Source: Treponema primitia ZAS-1 (GTDB taxonomy: Bacteria; Spirochaetota; Spirochaetia; Treponematales; Breznakiellaceae). From it: 60,227 nucleotides of DNA. Numbering within the stretch: the first letter of the stretch is position 1; each line of letters starts with the position of its first letter. A program made the translations under genes and the position numbers. Below the pieces are notes generated by a model, which made no database searches, was not told the origin of the DNA, and saw nothing but the letters and a program-made list of their open reading frames with translations. This document shows positions 42,137 to 50,616 of this stretch, piece after piece. The stretch spans positions 1 through 60,227 of the forward strand of contig NZ_AEEA01000066.1 of assembly GCF_000297095.1 (NCBI RefSeq). The letters run 5' to 3'.

Positions 42137-42754
42137 CTAGTCTCTGAGGGAGGGTCTCCCCGCCATCTTACGCTGCAGCTCCGCCGCCCGTTCGGGGGGC
42201 ATGAGTGACAGCCAGTAGGATACGATGGAAGCGCTTCCTTCAGCCTGGGCAATCTCTTCGGTCTTCCGGAGTACGTCGATGGCATCCTGATCGTTCATGT
42301 TGGTTATTATGCCCACCGCTCGCTCCGGAGGCATACCATTCAAATAACGCGCATTCTGCTCAACGTTCCTGGATCTAATGTCGGCGTCTTCCACCATGGC
42401 ATTGAAGGAATTCTCCCGTTCATCCAAAGCTTTTTGCCGTTCCTCCAGGTCCTGGGCCATCTGCTCTATTTGATCCTGCCGGGAAACCAGTTCCTGTTCC
42501 TTCTGTTCCATCTCCATATTACGGAGTTCCAGGGCCTCCAGCCGTATGGCCAGCCGTTCCGCGTCCAGGGAAAGGAACTCATCCTCCCCGGTTTCCGCCT
42601 GAGAGCGGGGCTGCAGGCCGATAAGGCGATACACCGGGGCCAAAACCGCCTTGGCGTCGATAACATTGAGGTAATCAAACCATACCAGACCGCCGCCGGC
42701 TAAAATGGCGATGAGCAGCAATAAAAGAAAAACCCTGCCTAAAACTCTCCCCAT
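42137..42754 (-). CDS. flbB: Periplasmic flagellar collar protein FlbB
   Basis: 205 residues. One N-terminal membrane anchor (VFLLLLLIAILAGGGLVWF), a coiled coil from about residue 65 to 120 (MEQKEQELVSRQDQIEQMAQ), and a C-terminal MgtE-N-like domain (YLNGMPPERAVGIITNMND). FlbB is the spirochaete-specific base of the collar around periplasmic flagellar motors, and it leads this operon in other spirochaetes. A sigma-70 promoter lies 22-51 bases upstream, so this is probably the first gene of the motility operon. Confidence 0.9.
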   Translation of the reverse strand: MGRVLGRVFLLLLLIAILAGGGLVWFDYLNVIDAKAVLAPVYRLIGLQPRSQAETGEDEFLSLDAERLAIRLEALELRNMEMEQKEQELVSRQDQIEQMAQDLEERQKALDERENSFNAMVEDADIRSRNVEQNARYLNGMPPERAVGIITNMNDQDAIDVLRKTEEIAQAEGSASIVSYWLSLMPPERAAELQRKMAGRPSLRD

Positions 42755-42775
42755 TCCGGCCTCACTCCTTTATAC

Positions 42776-42805
42776 AGTATACCCGTATTATAATAATCCT
42801 TTCAA
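42776..42805 (-). promoter_or_regulatory. Promoter of the motility operon
   Basis: On the minus strand TTGAAA (42800-42805) and TATACT (42776-42781) are separated by 18 bases. An AGGAG ribosome site follows before the flbB ATG. This is a housekeeping-type promoter; no FliA-type or sigma-54 site was seen here. Confidence 0.65.
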
Positions 42806-42907
42806 CACTTTTCGCCGGAGGCTTCGCTGGAAGTTCCGGGATTACATGGACTTTTTTCACTATTATCCTTATACTTCCTATCGGTAATTCAAAGAAAGGA
42901 GAGCAGT

Positions 42908-43924
42908 ATGAAAGTATTATTTATCGGCGGGACCGGGACCATCAGTACGGCCATTTCCCGGCAGCTTCTGGAACAGGGCCATGAACTGTATCTGCTTAAT
43001 CGGGGAACCCGCAACGATGTGTTCTCCAAGGCGGTGAAGGAGATACGCGGGGATATCAACAACGAGGCGGATATCGTCGGAAAAATTAAGGACCACCAAT
43101 TTGACGTGGTGGCGGATTTTATCGCCTTTACCGCCGCCCATGCGGAGCGGGATTACCGGCTCTTTAAGGGCAAAACCAAGCAATACCTGTGTTTCAGCTC
43201 CGCATCGGCCTACCAGAAGCCCCTGCAAAACTACCTAATCAACGAGAGTACCCCACTGGCAAATCCCTACTGGCAGTATTCCCGGGATAAAATCGCCCTT
43301 GAAGATTTTCTCATCAAAAAAAACCGGGAAGAGGGCTACCCCATCACGATAGTTCGTCCCAGCCATACCTACGATGAACGGAGCATACCCCTGGGGGTCC
43401 ACGGCAAAAACGGAAGCTGGCAGGTAGCAAAGCGTATCCTGGACGGGAAGCCGGTAATTATCCACGGCGACGGGACGAGCCTCTGGACCATGACCCACAA
43501 TAGCGACTTCGCCCGGGGCTTTATCGGCCTCATGGGCAACGCCCACGCCATTGGGGAGGCCGTTGGGATTACCTCCGACGAAACAGTAACCTGGAACCAG
43601 GTATACGCCGCCATCGCCGCCGCCTTGGATCGGCCTCTCAAGGCAGTCCACGTGTCCAGCGAATTCCTCGCCGCGGTGAGCGATTATGACCTTACCGGAG
43701 GGCTCATCGGTGATAAGGCAAACTCCGTGGTCTTCGACAATACCAAACTTAAACGGCTGGTTCCCGGCTTTACCGCCACAGTCCGCTTTGATCAGGGTAT
43801 TCGGAAGACCATCGAAAATGTGCTGGCCCATAAGGAATTGCAGATAGAGGACCCGGAATTCGATGCGTGGTGCGATAGGGTTATTGCGGCCCTGGAAAAA
43901 GCAACAGCGGAAGTACGGGGATAG
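42908..43924 (+). CDS. NAD-dependent epimerase/dehydratase-like protein (extended SDR)
   Basis: 338 residues. Rossmann opening MKVLFIGGTGTISTAISRQLL with the GxxGxxG nucleotide motif, then a Ser/Tyr/Lys-type active site (FSSASAYQKP, later YSRDKIALEDF) and the IVRPSHTYDER segment of extended SDRs. It probably acts on a nucleotide sugar or sugar derivative. AAAGGAGAG lies just before the ATG. It diverges from the motility operon and converges with the lipoprotein gene, ending 9 bases before it. Substrate unknown. Confidence 0.87.
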   Translation: MKVLFIGGTGTISTAISRQLLEQGHELYLLNRGTRNDVFSKAVKEIRGDINNEADIVGKIKDHQFDVVADFIAFTAAHAERDYRLFKGKTKQYLCFSSASAYQKPLQNYLINESTPLANPYWQYSRDKIALEDFLIKKNREEGYPITIVRPSHTYDERSIPLGVHGKNGSWQVAKRILDGKPVIIHGDGTSLWTMTHNSDFARGFIGLMGNAHAIGEAVGITSDETVTWNQVYAAIAAALDRPLKAVHVSSEFLAAVSDYDLTGGLIGDKANSVVFDNTKLKRLVPGFTATVRFDQGIRKTIENVLAHKELQIEDPEFDAWCDRVIAALEKATAEVRG

Positions 43925-43933
43925 TACTGCTAA

Positions 43934-45253
43934 TTATTGTTTTGCCCTCCACGCGTCAAGGGCATTCTGGGCCGTAAAGCTTACATCCCCGGGGTTTTTG
44001 GTCCCCATGGCTATTTCCTGCAATCCATCGTTGATGGAGCTGTACACCGCTTCCGGAAAAACCCGGTCGATCACCGCAGTACCTGTTTTATACTCCCGGG
44101 CGAACTTAGCCACCTCTTTCTGTAGAGGTTCCAGGTCCAGGGCGCTTTCGTCGATATCAATCCGGCTCGGTATGCCTATTTCCCCCGTGCTCAGAAGCCG
44201 GGTCTGTGTTTCCCTGCCGGAAAGCCACTGTATAAGGCGCCAAGCAGCCCGTTCCTCCGGGGATTTATTGCGTATATTCGCGCTGATACCCCAACCTGCC
44301 CCGGGTATCACGGAGCTGGAATCGTTAAACCTAACCCCGCTAATCTCCGGGAACAGGGTAACCAGAATATCCTCCTGCCGCTCAAGGGGGATAAAAGCCC
44401 GGGCGCGCCAATCGCCATCGATAAGGTAGGCGGCTTTGTTTTCGGCAAACTGGGTAACAACATCCCCGTAATCAATGAGCAGGGTAGTTCTGGCTATAAC
44501 CTTATCAGTATAGAGGGATTGGATAAATTCAAGGGCCGCCGTAAAGTCGCTGTCGGTAAATTTCGCCTTGCCGGAAAGTATCGCCTGTTCCCAAGCTTCA
44601 CCGCAGAAACGCCCGGCAATGAGGGAGAACAGGCATTCCTGCATTACCCAGCCGTCCTGGTTGCCCAGGATGATGGTTTCATAGCCCTTTGACCTAAGTA
44701 TGGGAACCTGGGCTTTGAGCTCATCATAGGTCTTCGCCGCCGTAAGCCCCGCATCGGCAAGTACCGTGGTATTCACATAGAAGGCATGGGTGGAAGTAAG
44801 AGACCTGGGCAATATACCCAAGTATCCTGCGGCCTGGGCGCCCCCGTCCAGAGCTGCGGGGGAAAAGACCGTCCCGAGCTTATCCCTGGCCGCCAATGGC
44901 GAAAGATCCTTCAGAATTTTCCCGGTATGGAGAGACGCAGACCGCCCCGAAGGCCAGGCAAAGATAATGTCCGGAAACTGCCGCTCCTCAATACAGGCTG
45001 CTATTCTATCGTGGTAGGATTCGCCATACAGATCCTCCCGGACTATGGTAATATGGGGATTCGCCTCCTCAAAGGCATCCCAAACCCGGGCCGCTTCTTC
45101 GGCGCTGCCGGGCAGGGTCGTATCAAAATAGTTTAGTACCCGGAGCGTTGCCGGGTCATTTCTGTCTGCATCATCCTTGGCACATCCGGAAAACACCAAG
45201 GTCATCACAAAAATTAGCCCCACAAAATAGTACATTTTTACCATAATTTTCAT
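43934..45253 (-). CDS. Lipoprotein solute-binding protein (family 1, carbohydrate ABC type)
   Basis: 439 residues. Lipoprotein signal peptide ending FVMTLVFSGC, with the lipid-carrying cysteine near residue 24. The mature part follows family 1 binding proteins (FEEANPHITIVREDLYGESYHDRI, then DIIFAWPSGRSASLHTGK). No permease or ATPase genes are adjacent, so it is an orphan component or belongs to a transporter elsewhere. An ATG is preceded by AGGGAC; another Met three codons later is a possible alternative start. Confidence 0.88.
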   Translation of the reverse strand: MKIMVKMYYFVGLIFVMTLVFSGCAKDDADRNDPATLRVLNYFDTTLPGSAEEAARVWDAFEEANPHITIVREDLYGESYHDRIAACIEERQFPDIIFAWPSGRSASLHTGKILKDLSPLAARDKLGTVFSPAALDGGAQAAGYLGILPRSLTSTHAFYVNTTVLADAGLTAAKTYDELKAQVPILRSKGYETIILGNQDGWVMQECLFSLIAGRFCGEAWEQAILSGKAKFTDSDFTAALEFIQSLYTDKVIARTTLLIDYGDVVTQFAENKAAYLIDGDWRARAFIPLERQEDILVTLFPEISGVRFNDSSSVIPGAGWGISANIRNKSPEERAAWRLIQWLSGRETQTRLLSTGEIGIPSRIDIDESALDLEPLQKEVAKFAREYKTGTAVIDRVFPEAVYSSINDGLQEIAMGTKNPGDVSFTAQNALDAWRAKQ

Positions 45254-45288
45254 TATTGTCCCTATTTACCCTGCTGTCAATTCAAGGC

Positions 45289-45318
45289 TTGACAATAAAA
45301 CGGGGAATTCGGTAGTAT
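45289..45318 (+). promoter_or_regulatory. Promoter of tRNA-Leu
   Basis: TTGACA (45289-45294) followed after 18 bases by TAGTAT (45313-45318). The tRNA begins at 45340, about 15 bases after the predicted start. Confidence 0.6.
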
Positions 45319-45339
45319 ATCTTCGTTACCCTAGTTCCT

Positions 45340-45421
45340 GCGGCCATGGTGGAACTGGTAGACACGCCAGCTTGAGGTGCTGGTGCCGAGAGGTATGGAA
45401 GTTCGAGTCTTCTTGGCCGCA
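45340..45421 (+). tRNA. tRNA-Leu (GAG)
   Basis: 82-base class II tRNA. Acceptor GCGGCCA pairs with TGGCCGC; the anticodon stem CCAGC/GCTGG encloses TTGAGGT (anticodon GAG); the long variable arm and a normal T-loop (GTTCGAGTC) are present. CCA is not encoded. It reads the CUC and CUU leucine codons. Confidence 0.96.
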
Positions 45422-45429
45422 GAAAATTG

Positions 45430-45455
45430 CCCCGCCTAATGGCGGGGTTTTTATT
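45430..45455 (+). terminator. Rho-independent terminator after tRNA-Leu
   Basis: Perfect 7-bp stem CCCCGCC/GGCGGGG with loop TAAT followed by TTTTTATTT, 9 bases after the tRNA. Confidence 0.92.
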
Positions 45456-45517
45456 TACCCTGTTCCAATTTACAAAAAAAGGGAAAAAGGGCAGCAAGGA
45501 TAATTAACCCAATCGCG

Positions 45518-45546
45518 TTGACACAACAGGGATAGACCCGTAGAAT
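45518..45546 (+). promoter_or_regulatory. Sigma-70 promoter of the unknown gene and nifV-like gene
   Basis: TTGACA (45518-45523) and TAGAAT (45541-45546) are separated by exactly 17 bases. The predicted start, 45553, is the A of the ATG of the following ORF, so the transcript may have no leader. No sigma-54 site was found for this plus-strand unit. Confidence 0.65.
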
Positions 45547-45552
45547 CATCCC

Positions 45553-46005
45553 ATGGAAAAACAAAAAAAGGATTGGGAACAGTTTTTTGAGGATGGACAG
45601 GGTTTTCACCGGACCGTACGGGGCGGCCTAAAGCGGCAAAACATCTTTACCCCCGAGCTGATTCAGAATATTGCCGCCATGGGCATTGAAAAATATTTTA
45701 TGGCCATATTTACCCACCGCGGGATCCTGCCGCAGAATCACACCATGTCAGATTTTGTGGGGGAGTCGAAGCTTTTCATGACCCTCCCCGAGGATTTGGA
45801 AAAGTCCCTTCTCTACTTCGATTCTCTTCAGTCCATCTGCTCCATATTCGATTTTACTATAATAAAACCAAAACCGGAGGATGTGCCCCTTTTCGTAGAT
45901 GCCATAGACCGGGTAGCCCGGCTGGCGGAACAGGAAATTGCACTGCCCGCAACGACGTTCCACACCCAGGAACCTACGGTACAAAATGCCGGAACGCTCC
46001 ACTGA
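45553..46005 (+). CDS. Unknown 150-residue protein ahead of the nifV-like gene
   Basis: Soluble, mostly helical protein with no signal peptide and no cysteine cluster (a single Cys in SLQSICSIFDF). I do not recognise the family. It begins with MEKQKKDWEQFFEDGQGFHR and has a conserved-looking middle (MGIEKYFMAIFTHRGILPQNHT). There is no Shine-Dalgarno sequence, and the promoter suggests a leaderless mRNA. Its 3' end overlaps the following homocitrate-synthase-like gene by about 20 bases, so the two are probably translated together and may share a role in nitrogen fixation. Confidence 0.7.
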   Translation: MEKQKKDWEQFFEDGQGFHRTVRGGLKRQNIFTPELIQNIAAMGIEKYFMAIFTHRGILPQNHTMSDFVGESKLFMTLPEDLEKSLLYFDSLQSICSIFDFTIIKPKPEDVPLFVDAIDRVARLAEQEIALPATTFHTQEPTVQNAGTLH

Positions 46006-47590
46006 TATTCGCCCCCGGCGGATCACTATCCTCGATACTACCCTGCGGGATGGAGATCAGGCGGCGGGTTTTGCTTTTTCGCCTGACCAAAAGCTGGAAC
46101 TAGCCCGATCCCTGGCGGAAGCCGGGGTTGATATCATCGAAACCGGGTTCCCCCTTTCCAACCGCAGTGATTTTAATGTGTGCCGCCAAGCCGCGGAGGA
46201 ATTTCCGGGCCGTACCGCGGTGATGTGTCGAAGCCGGCCCGAAGATATTCGGGAGTCCGCAAAAGTTTTTGCAGGGGGCATCCCCGGTCTCCTCCATCTG
46301 TCCCTTCCGGTGAGCCGAATCCACATACACGCAAAGCTTGGAAAAACCGAAGCCGGTATAATCACCATGGTCCGGGAAGCGGTGTCCTACGCCAAAGGAT
46401 TTGTGCCCCGGGTGGAGCTTGGCGCCGAAGACGCAAGCCGGGCGGATAAGGACTTTCTGCAGGAATACTGCGAGGCCGCCCTGGATGCCGGAGCGGAGAT
46501 TATCAATATTGCCGATACCCTAGGCCGGTTTGCCCCCGGCGAAATCCGGGACCTGATAAGCTTTCTCTTCAGGAGAATACCCCGGCTAAACAGCAGCAAT
46601 AGTATCCTCAGTGTCCACTGCCACAACGATCTTGGCCTTGCCTGCGCAAATACCCTGGCGGCGATTGAAGCCGGCTGCGGCCAAGCGGAGGTATCAGTAC
46701 TGGGCCTTGGGGAACGGGCGGGAAACGCCGCCCTGGAAGAGTTGGCCGCCAACCTGGACGCCAGGCCGGATCTGTACCATGCCGTCACAGGGATACTGCC
46801 GGAAAAGCTCGGCCCGCTGATACGGCTTAGCGCGGAAGCTGCAAAGACAGGTCTTTCCCCCATGAAGCCCCTCAGCGGCTGGAATACCAGGGCCCATGGT
46901 TCGGGCATACACCAGCAGGGCCTTTTGAAGAACGCAGAAACCTACTCCATACCGGAAATGGAACGCTGGAACACCATACCCGAACGTATAGTCCTCTCCC
47001 GTCATTCAGGCCAGGCCGGTGCAGCCCTCTTCGCACGCCGTTACTGCGGCCTGGAACTGGACGACGCCGCACTATCCCGGATCTGCGCCCACCTTAAGGG
47101 CGAAGCCGAACCGCCCGGCGAAACATTCAGCGCTACCCTGGGGATTACCGAGTTTTTATGCCTACTCTCGGATATGAAACTGCTGCCGAAAAACATGCCC
47201 CGGCCTTGGATATGCCGCTCTTTTTCTGAAACCTTTACCAAGGATGACTCAAAACATAACGTCATAATCAAAGCCGCTGTTGTGCCATACGGTATCGGGA
47301 AACCGGTCCGGAAACTTGCCGGCGAAGGATACGGTGGAGCAATAGCGGTACTGAAAGCGGTAAACAAGATAAAAGCAGTATCACTACGCCTTTCCCGGTT
47401 TGAAATAAACGGATACGGTAACCAGCTGCGCCTTTATGCGGAGATTACCGTGTCTGACGACACCGGAAAAGAAATCCCCTACGCCATAGAACGAACCGGT
47501 CTCACCGCAGGGTTGCCGCTTTTTCAATGCTGCATGGACGCCGTTAACGCATTTATCGTGTCAAGGAGCCGGGATCAGGCAATCACATGA
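45986..47590 (+). CDS. nifV: Homocitrate / isopropylmalate synthase family protein (NifV or LeuA-like)
   Basis: 534 residues from the ATG giving MPERSTDIRPRRITILDTTLRDGDQ; an earlier frame start is unlikely. The catalytic barrel is clear: LDTTLRDGDQ, VHCHNDLGLACANTLAAIEAG, GLGERAGNAALEEL, HGSGIHQQGLLKN and LSRHSGQ. Unlike most NifV proteins (about 380 residues), it keeps a full C-terminal LeuA-type regulatory domain (RFEINGYGNQLRLYAEITV). In a nif region the likely product is homocitrate for FeMo-cofactor, but isopropylmalate or citramalate synthesis cannot be excluded. Its 3' end overlaps the convergent ferredoxin gene by 16 bases. Confidence 0.8.
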   Translation: MPERSTDIRPRRITILDTTLRDGDQAAGFAFSPDQKLELARSLAEAGVDIIETGFPLSNRSDFNVCRQAAEEFPGRTAVMCRSRPEDIRESAKVFAGGIPGLLHLSLPVSRIHIHAKLGKTEAGIITMVREAVSYAKGFVPRVELGAEDASRADKDFLQEYCEAALDAGAEIINIADTLGRFAPGEIRDLISFLFRRIPRLNSSNSILSVHCHNDLGLACANTLAAIEAGCGQAEVSVLGLGERAGNAALEELAANLDARPDLYHAVTGILPEKLGPLIRLSAEAAKTGLSPMKPLSGWNTRAHGSGIHQQGLLKNAETYSIPEMERWNTIPERIVLSRHSGQAGAALFARRYCGLELDDAALSRICAHLKGEAEPPGETFSATLGITEFLCLLSDMKLLPKNMPRPWICRSFSETFTKDDSKHNVIIKAAVVPYGIGKPVRKLAGEGYGGAIAVLKAVNKIKAVSLRLSRFEINGYGNQLRLYAEITVSDDTGKEIPYAIERTGLTAGLPLFQCCMDAVNAFIVSRSRDQAIT

Positions 47591-47883
47591 TCCGCAGAAG
47601 GGGTCCCGCTTTTGATGGAATCAATCACTGCGTCAATGGCCTCCTCGCTGTCGATGTGACCGAACCACCAGTTCTCTGGATAGACCACCAGGGCCGGCCC
47701 CCGATCACAGACCTTGAGACAGCCGGTACTGGATACGCTGACATCCGCCATTCCCCGGTCCGCCAATTCTTCTTCCAGGTACTGCATTAGCTGCATGGAA
47801 CCGCCCTTGTTACAAACCCCTTGGGGGGTTCCATTGGCCCTGAAAGACCCGCATACAAAAACATGATGCTTAGGTTTCGTCAT
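47575..47883 (-). CDS. Thioredoxin-like 2Fe-2S ferredoxin
   Basis: 102 residues from the ATG giving MTKPKHHVFVCGSFR; a GTG three codons upstream lies too close to the AGGAG site. Four cysteines have the spacing of thioredoxin-fold [2Fe-2S] ferredoxins (VFVCGSFRANGTPQGVC, then SSTGCLKVC). Such proteins accompany nif genes in anaerobes and may carry electrons for cofactor assembly or for nitrogenase. It is the last gene of the minus-strand nif operon, with its stop inside the end of the convergent nifV-like gene. Confidence 0.88.
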   Translation of the reverse strand: MTKPKHHVFVCGSFRANGTPQGVCNKGGSMQLMQYLEEELADRGMADVSVSSTGCLKVCDRGPALVVYPENWWFGHIDSEEAIDAVIDSIKSGTPSADHVIA

Positions 47884-47930
47884 TTTTTTCACACTCCTCT
47901 TTAGTTTTTCTAACGCCGCGACTCGCTAGA

Positions 47931-47972
47931 CTCCGCAGCCCTGGTCTGCTCCACTACGCTCCGCAGCCCTGG
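47931..47972. repeat. 14-bp direct repeat flanking the nifB stop codon
   Basis: CTCCGCAGCCCTGG occurs at 47931-47944 and 47959-47972, 28 bases apart, with the nifB stop between. The 3' end of nifB appears to have been duplicated in part. Confidence 0.8.
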
Positions 47973-49240
47973 CCTTTACCGCCGCAGGAAACTCCCGCGC
48001 CGCATTGCCCTGGGCTTACGGTAAATATTTTAGGAATACTCCTACCTTCCAGCAGGGGCTGCGCAATATCGGTGATAAGCCCTTCGCCTGAGATAATGGC
48101 AAGTCCTCTCTTTTCCAGTATCCGCATGGGTTTCTCTCCGCAATCGCTTATCAGTATTGCTACGCAGTCATCCAGACTAGCCGCCAACGCTTCCCAGCGT
48201 TTGTCCCCGCCGCCCGGGGCCGGAGTAGGCCGCTGACCCTTTAAGACCAGTTTGCCATCCTCCAGGGCGAAGATAAAAAGATGGGTTGCCTCCCCCAGAT
48301 GACGGTTTACAAAAAGCCCCTCCATGGAGCCCACCGCCACATACGGCCGTTCCGCCGTGGGACGCACCCTCTTTGCTTCATCCAACAGTTTTTCTATTTC
48401 CTTTGAATTACCATCTCCCAGGAAACCCGCTGCATCAGCGCGGCAGCGGGCGCAATGGGACATCTGTTTAAGATGTTTTCCCGCCTCAAGCCGAATTGCG
48501 GCCATGGATTCCGCAGTTGGAACGGGTAGATTTTCGAAGGGCGTTTCCTCCACATGCATCATGGGGATACAGTTCTGCACATCCGCCCCCAGATCGGCGG
48601 TATAAGCTGCGACAGCCGCGATATGTTCATCGTTAATGCCGGGAATGACCACGGTGTTGATCTTTACCACAATGCCAAGGGATTTGAGAATCTTGATAGC
48701 TTCGGTCTGCCGCTGGAGCAGCAGGTCCGAAGCGGTAATGCCCCGGTAGACATGGGGACCGTAGCGGACCCAAGGGTAAATCTTGGCGCCTATGGCGGGA
48801 TCAACGGCGTTTACCGTGATGGTCACATGGGAAATATTGAGACGCGCCAGGCGATCCGCATAATCCGGCAGACCCAGGCCGTTAGTAGCCAGGCAAAGTA
48901 TCTTTTCCGGATAGTTTTTCTGCACCAACTCCATGGCAGCCAAAGTTTCCTCCGGGTTTGCAAAGGGATCCCCTGGACCGGCTATGCCGATGACAGAAAT
49001 GTTATCAGTTATTTTTAATACCGACCTGAGATAATCCAAGGCCTGGAATGGCGAAAGTATGGCGCTGGTTACACCGGGCCGGCTTTCGTTGACGCAGCTA
49101 TATTTGCGGTTACAAAAATTACACTGGATATTGCATTTTGCCGCCACCGGCAGGTGAATACGCCCGGTACTGTGCCGTGCTTCGCTGTTAAAACAGGGAT
49201 GTTTTGTATAGTCAATCGTTTCCATATGTCCCGCAATCAT
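47954..49240 (-). CDS. nifB: FeMo-cofactor core synthase NifB (radical SAM plus NifX-like domain)
   Basis: 428 residues. N-terminal HPCFN and the radical-SAM cluster motif CNIQCNFCNRKYSC (about residues 36-49), then the SAM-binding GIAGPGDPFANP. The C-terminal 110 residues form a NifX/NafY-like domain (ILISDCGEKPMRILEKRG). The Gly/Cys-rich tail GAGVSCGGKGQGCGA could bind metal. NifB makes the NifB-cofactor precursor. Its start overlaps the nifN stop by four bases. Confidence 0.95.
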   Translation of the reverse strand: MIAGHMETIDYTKHPCFNSEARHSTGRIHLPVAAKCNIQCNFCNRKYSCVNESRPGVTSAILSPFQALDYLRSVLKITDNISVIGIAGPGDPFANPEETLAAMELVQKNYPEKILCLATNGLGLPDYADRLARLNISHVTITVNAVDPAIGAKIYPWVRYGPHVYRGITASDLLLQRQTEAIKILKSLGIVVKINTVVIPGINDEHIAAVAAYTADLGADVQNCIPMMHVEETPFENLPVPTAESMAAIRLEAGKHLKQMSHCARCRADAAGFLGDGNSKEIEKLLDEAKRVRPTAERPYVAVGSMEGLFVNRHLGEATHLFIFALEDGKLVLKGQRPTPAPGGGDKRWEALAASLDDCVAILISDCGEKPMRILEKRGLAIISGEGLITDIAQPLLEGRSIPKIFTVSPGQCGAGVSCGGKGQGCGA

Positions 49241-50616
49241 AGGTAGGTGTACCCCTTGTCAAATTGATCCTGCTTAGCTTCCATGAGGGCGTTGCAAATA
49301 AGATCAAAAAGGTTCAATGTTCCCCGATACCCCAGATGGAGAATACGCTGTCCGCCTATCCGGTCATGGATGGGAAAACCGCAGCGTACCAGTGGTATCT
49401 TCAGTTCCCGGGAAAGGTAGAGACCCTTACTGTGGCCTAAAATAAAATCAGGCGCCAGGGTTCGGGCGCGATCCAGGATAGTAACAAAGTCCGCGTCGTC
49501 CAGTATTTCAGTTTCCCGGCGCGTGTTCCGGAGCGACCCCCGGACACGTTCCTTGAAGCCCTGACTTGCGGCGCCTGTGGCGGCAATTACCGGGATCACC
49601 CCGATTTCATCCAGGAAGGACGCCAGGGCAACCACAAAATCTTCCTCGCCGTAGATCACCGCCCGCTTTCCGTTTACGTATTTGTGTCCGTCTATATACG
49701 TATCAATAAGCCGGGCCCGTTGTTTGGTCCAGATCTCCGGAATAGGTTTACCGCTTATTTCAGAAAGGGCATTGAAAAAAACATCACTATTCTCAATGCC
49801 GATGGGAAGATCCCGTCTGAACAGGGGAACCGCATGGGTATCCGCCAGCCACTTCCCCGCATCGGTCTTTCCCGGCGGCATACCGAGGTACACCGTTCCT
49901 GCGGCCTCCCCCATTAAGGCGATATCCTCAATTTTTGTGCCCCCCAGAGGAAGCTTCTGGTACGTTTCCCAGGTTCCGCCGTCAAGACTTTCGGAATAGT
50001 CCGGTAACAGCGTGTAGGGTACGTTAAAGGATTGCAGGATACTGTGCAGTTCCCGTAGATCCCCGGTGGATACAAAACCTGATACGAGGTTAATACGATC
50101 CGTCTTCCGCTTCTCTTCAACAGCTAAGGTGCTCACCGCCGCATGGATCGCTTCATGGAAGCCGTCCATATGGGTACCCTTATAACTTGGGGTAGAAGCA
50201 TAGAACAGAACCGGGTTAATGCCCTTCGTATCCCTGGCGCCTTTTTCCCGGGATGCCAGATACTGCCTTAGGTACATGGGTACGTCCTCGCCTATGGTTT
50301 CGGCGAGACAGGTGGAGGTGATGCCTATGGCGCTGGGCTTATAGGAGCGGCTTACGTTATCCAGAGCGGTAAAAAGGTTCTCCCTGCCGCCAAAAATCGC
50401 CGTGGACTCCACAAAATTTGACGAGGCGATATCGATGGGTTCCCGAAAGTGACTTATCCCATACCGGCGTATATAGGTGGAGCAGCCCTGGGATCCGTGG
50501 ATCAGGGGGATGCAGCCTTCAATACCCCGCAGTACCAGACATGCCCCCAGGGGCGAGCAGAGTTTACAGGCATTTCGGGTGGATGTGTAGTTTTCTTCTT
50601 TCATAACCTGGGTCAT
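49237..50616 (-). CDS. nifN: FeMo-cofactor scaffold protein NifN
   Basis: 459 residues, related to NifK. It keeps the cluster-region cysteines (NACKLCSPLGACL, then HGSQGCSTYIRRYGISHFREP) and the segment GRENLFTALDNVSRSYKPSAIGITSTC. With NifE it forms the scaffold on which NifB-cofactor matures to FeMo-cofactor. It overlaps nifE and nifB by four bases each, so the three genes are translationally coupled. Confidence 0.94.
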   Translation of the reverse strand: MTQVMKEENYTSTRNACKLCSPLGACLVLRGIEGCIPLIHGSQGCSTYIRRYGISHFREPIDIASSNFVESTAIFGGRENLFTALDNVSRSYKPSAIGITSTCLAETIGEDVPMYLRQYLASREKGARDTKGINPVLFYASTPSYKGTHMDGFHEAIHAAVSTLAVEEKRKTDRINLVSGFVSTGDLRELHSILQSFNVPYTLLPDYSESLDGGTWETYQKLPLGGTKIEDIALMGEAAGTVYLGMPPGKTDAGKWLADTHAVPLFRRDLPIGIENSDVFFNALSEISGKPIPEIWTKQRARLIDTYIDGHKYVNGKRAVIYGEEDFVVALASFLDEIGVIPVIAATGAASQGFKERVRGSLRNTRRETEILDDADFVTILDRARTLAPDFILGHSKGLYLSRELKIPLVRCGFPIHDRIGGQRILHLGYRGTLNLFDLICNALMEAKQDQFDKGYTYL

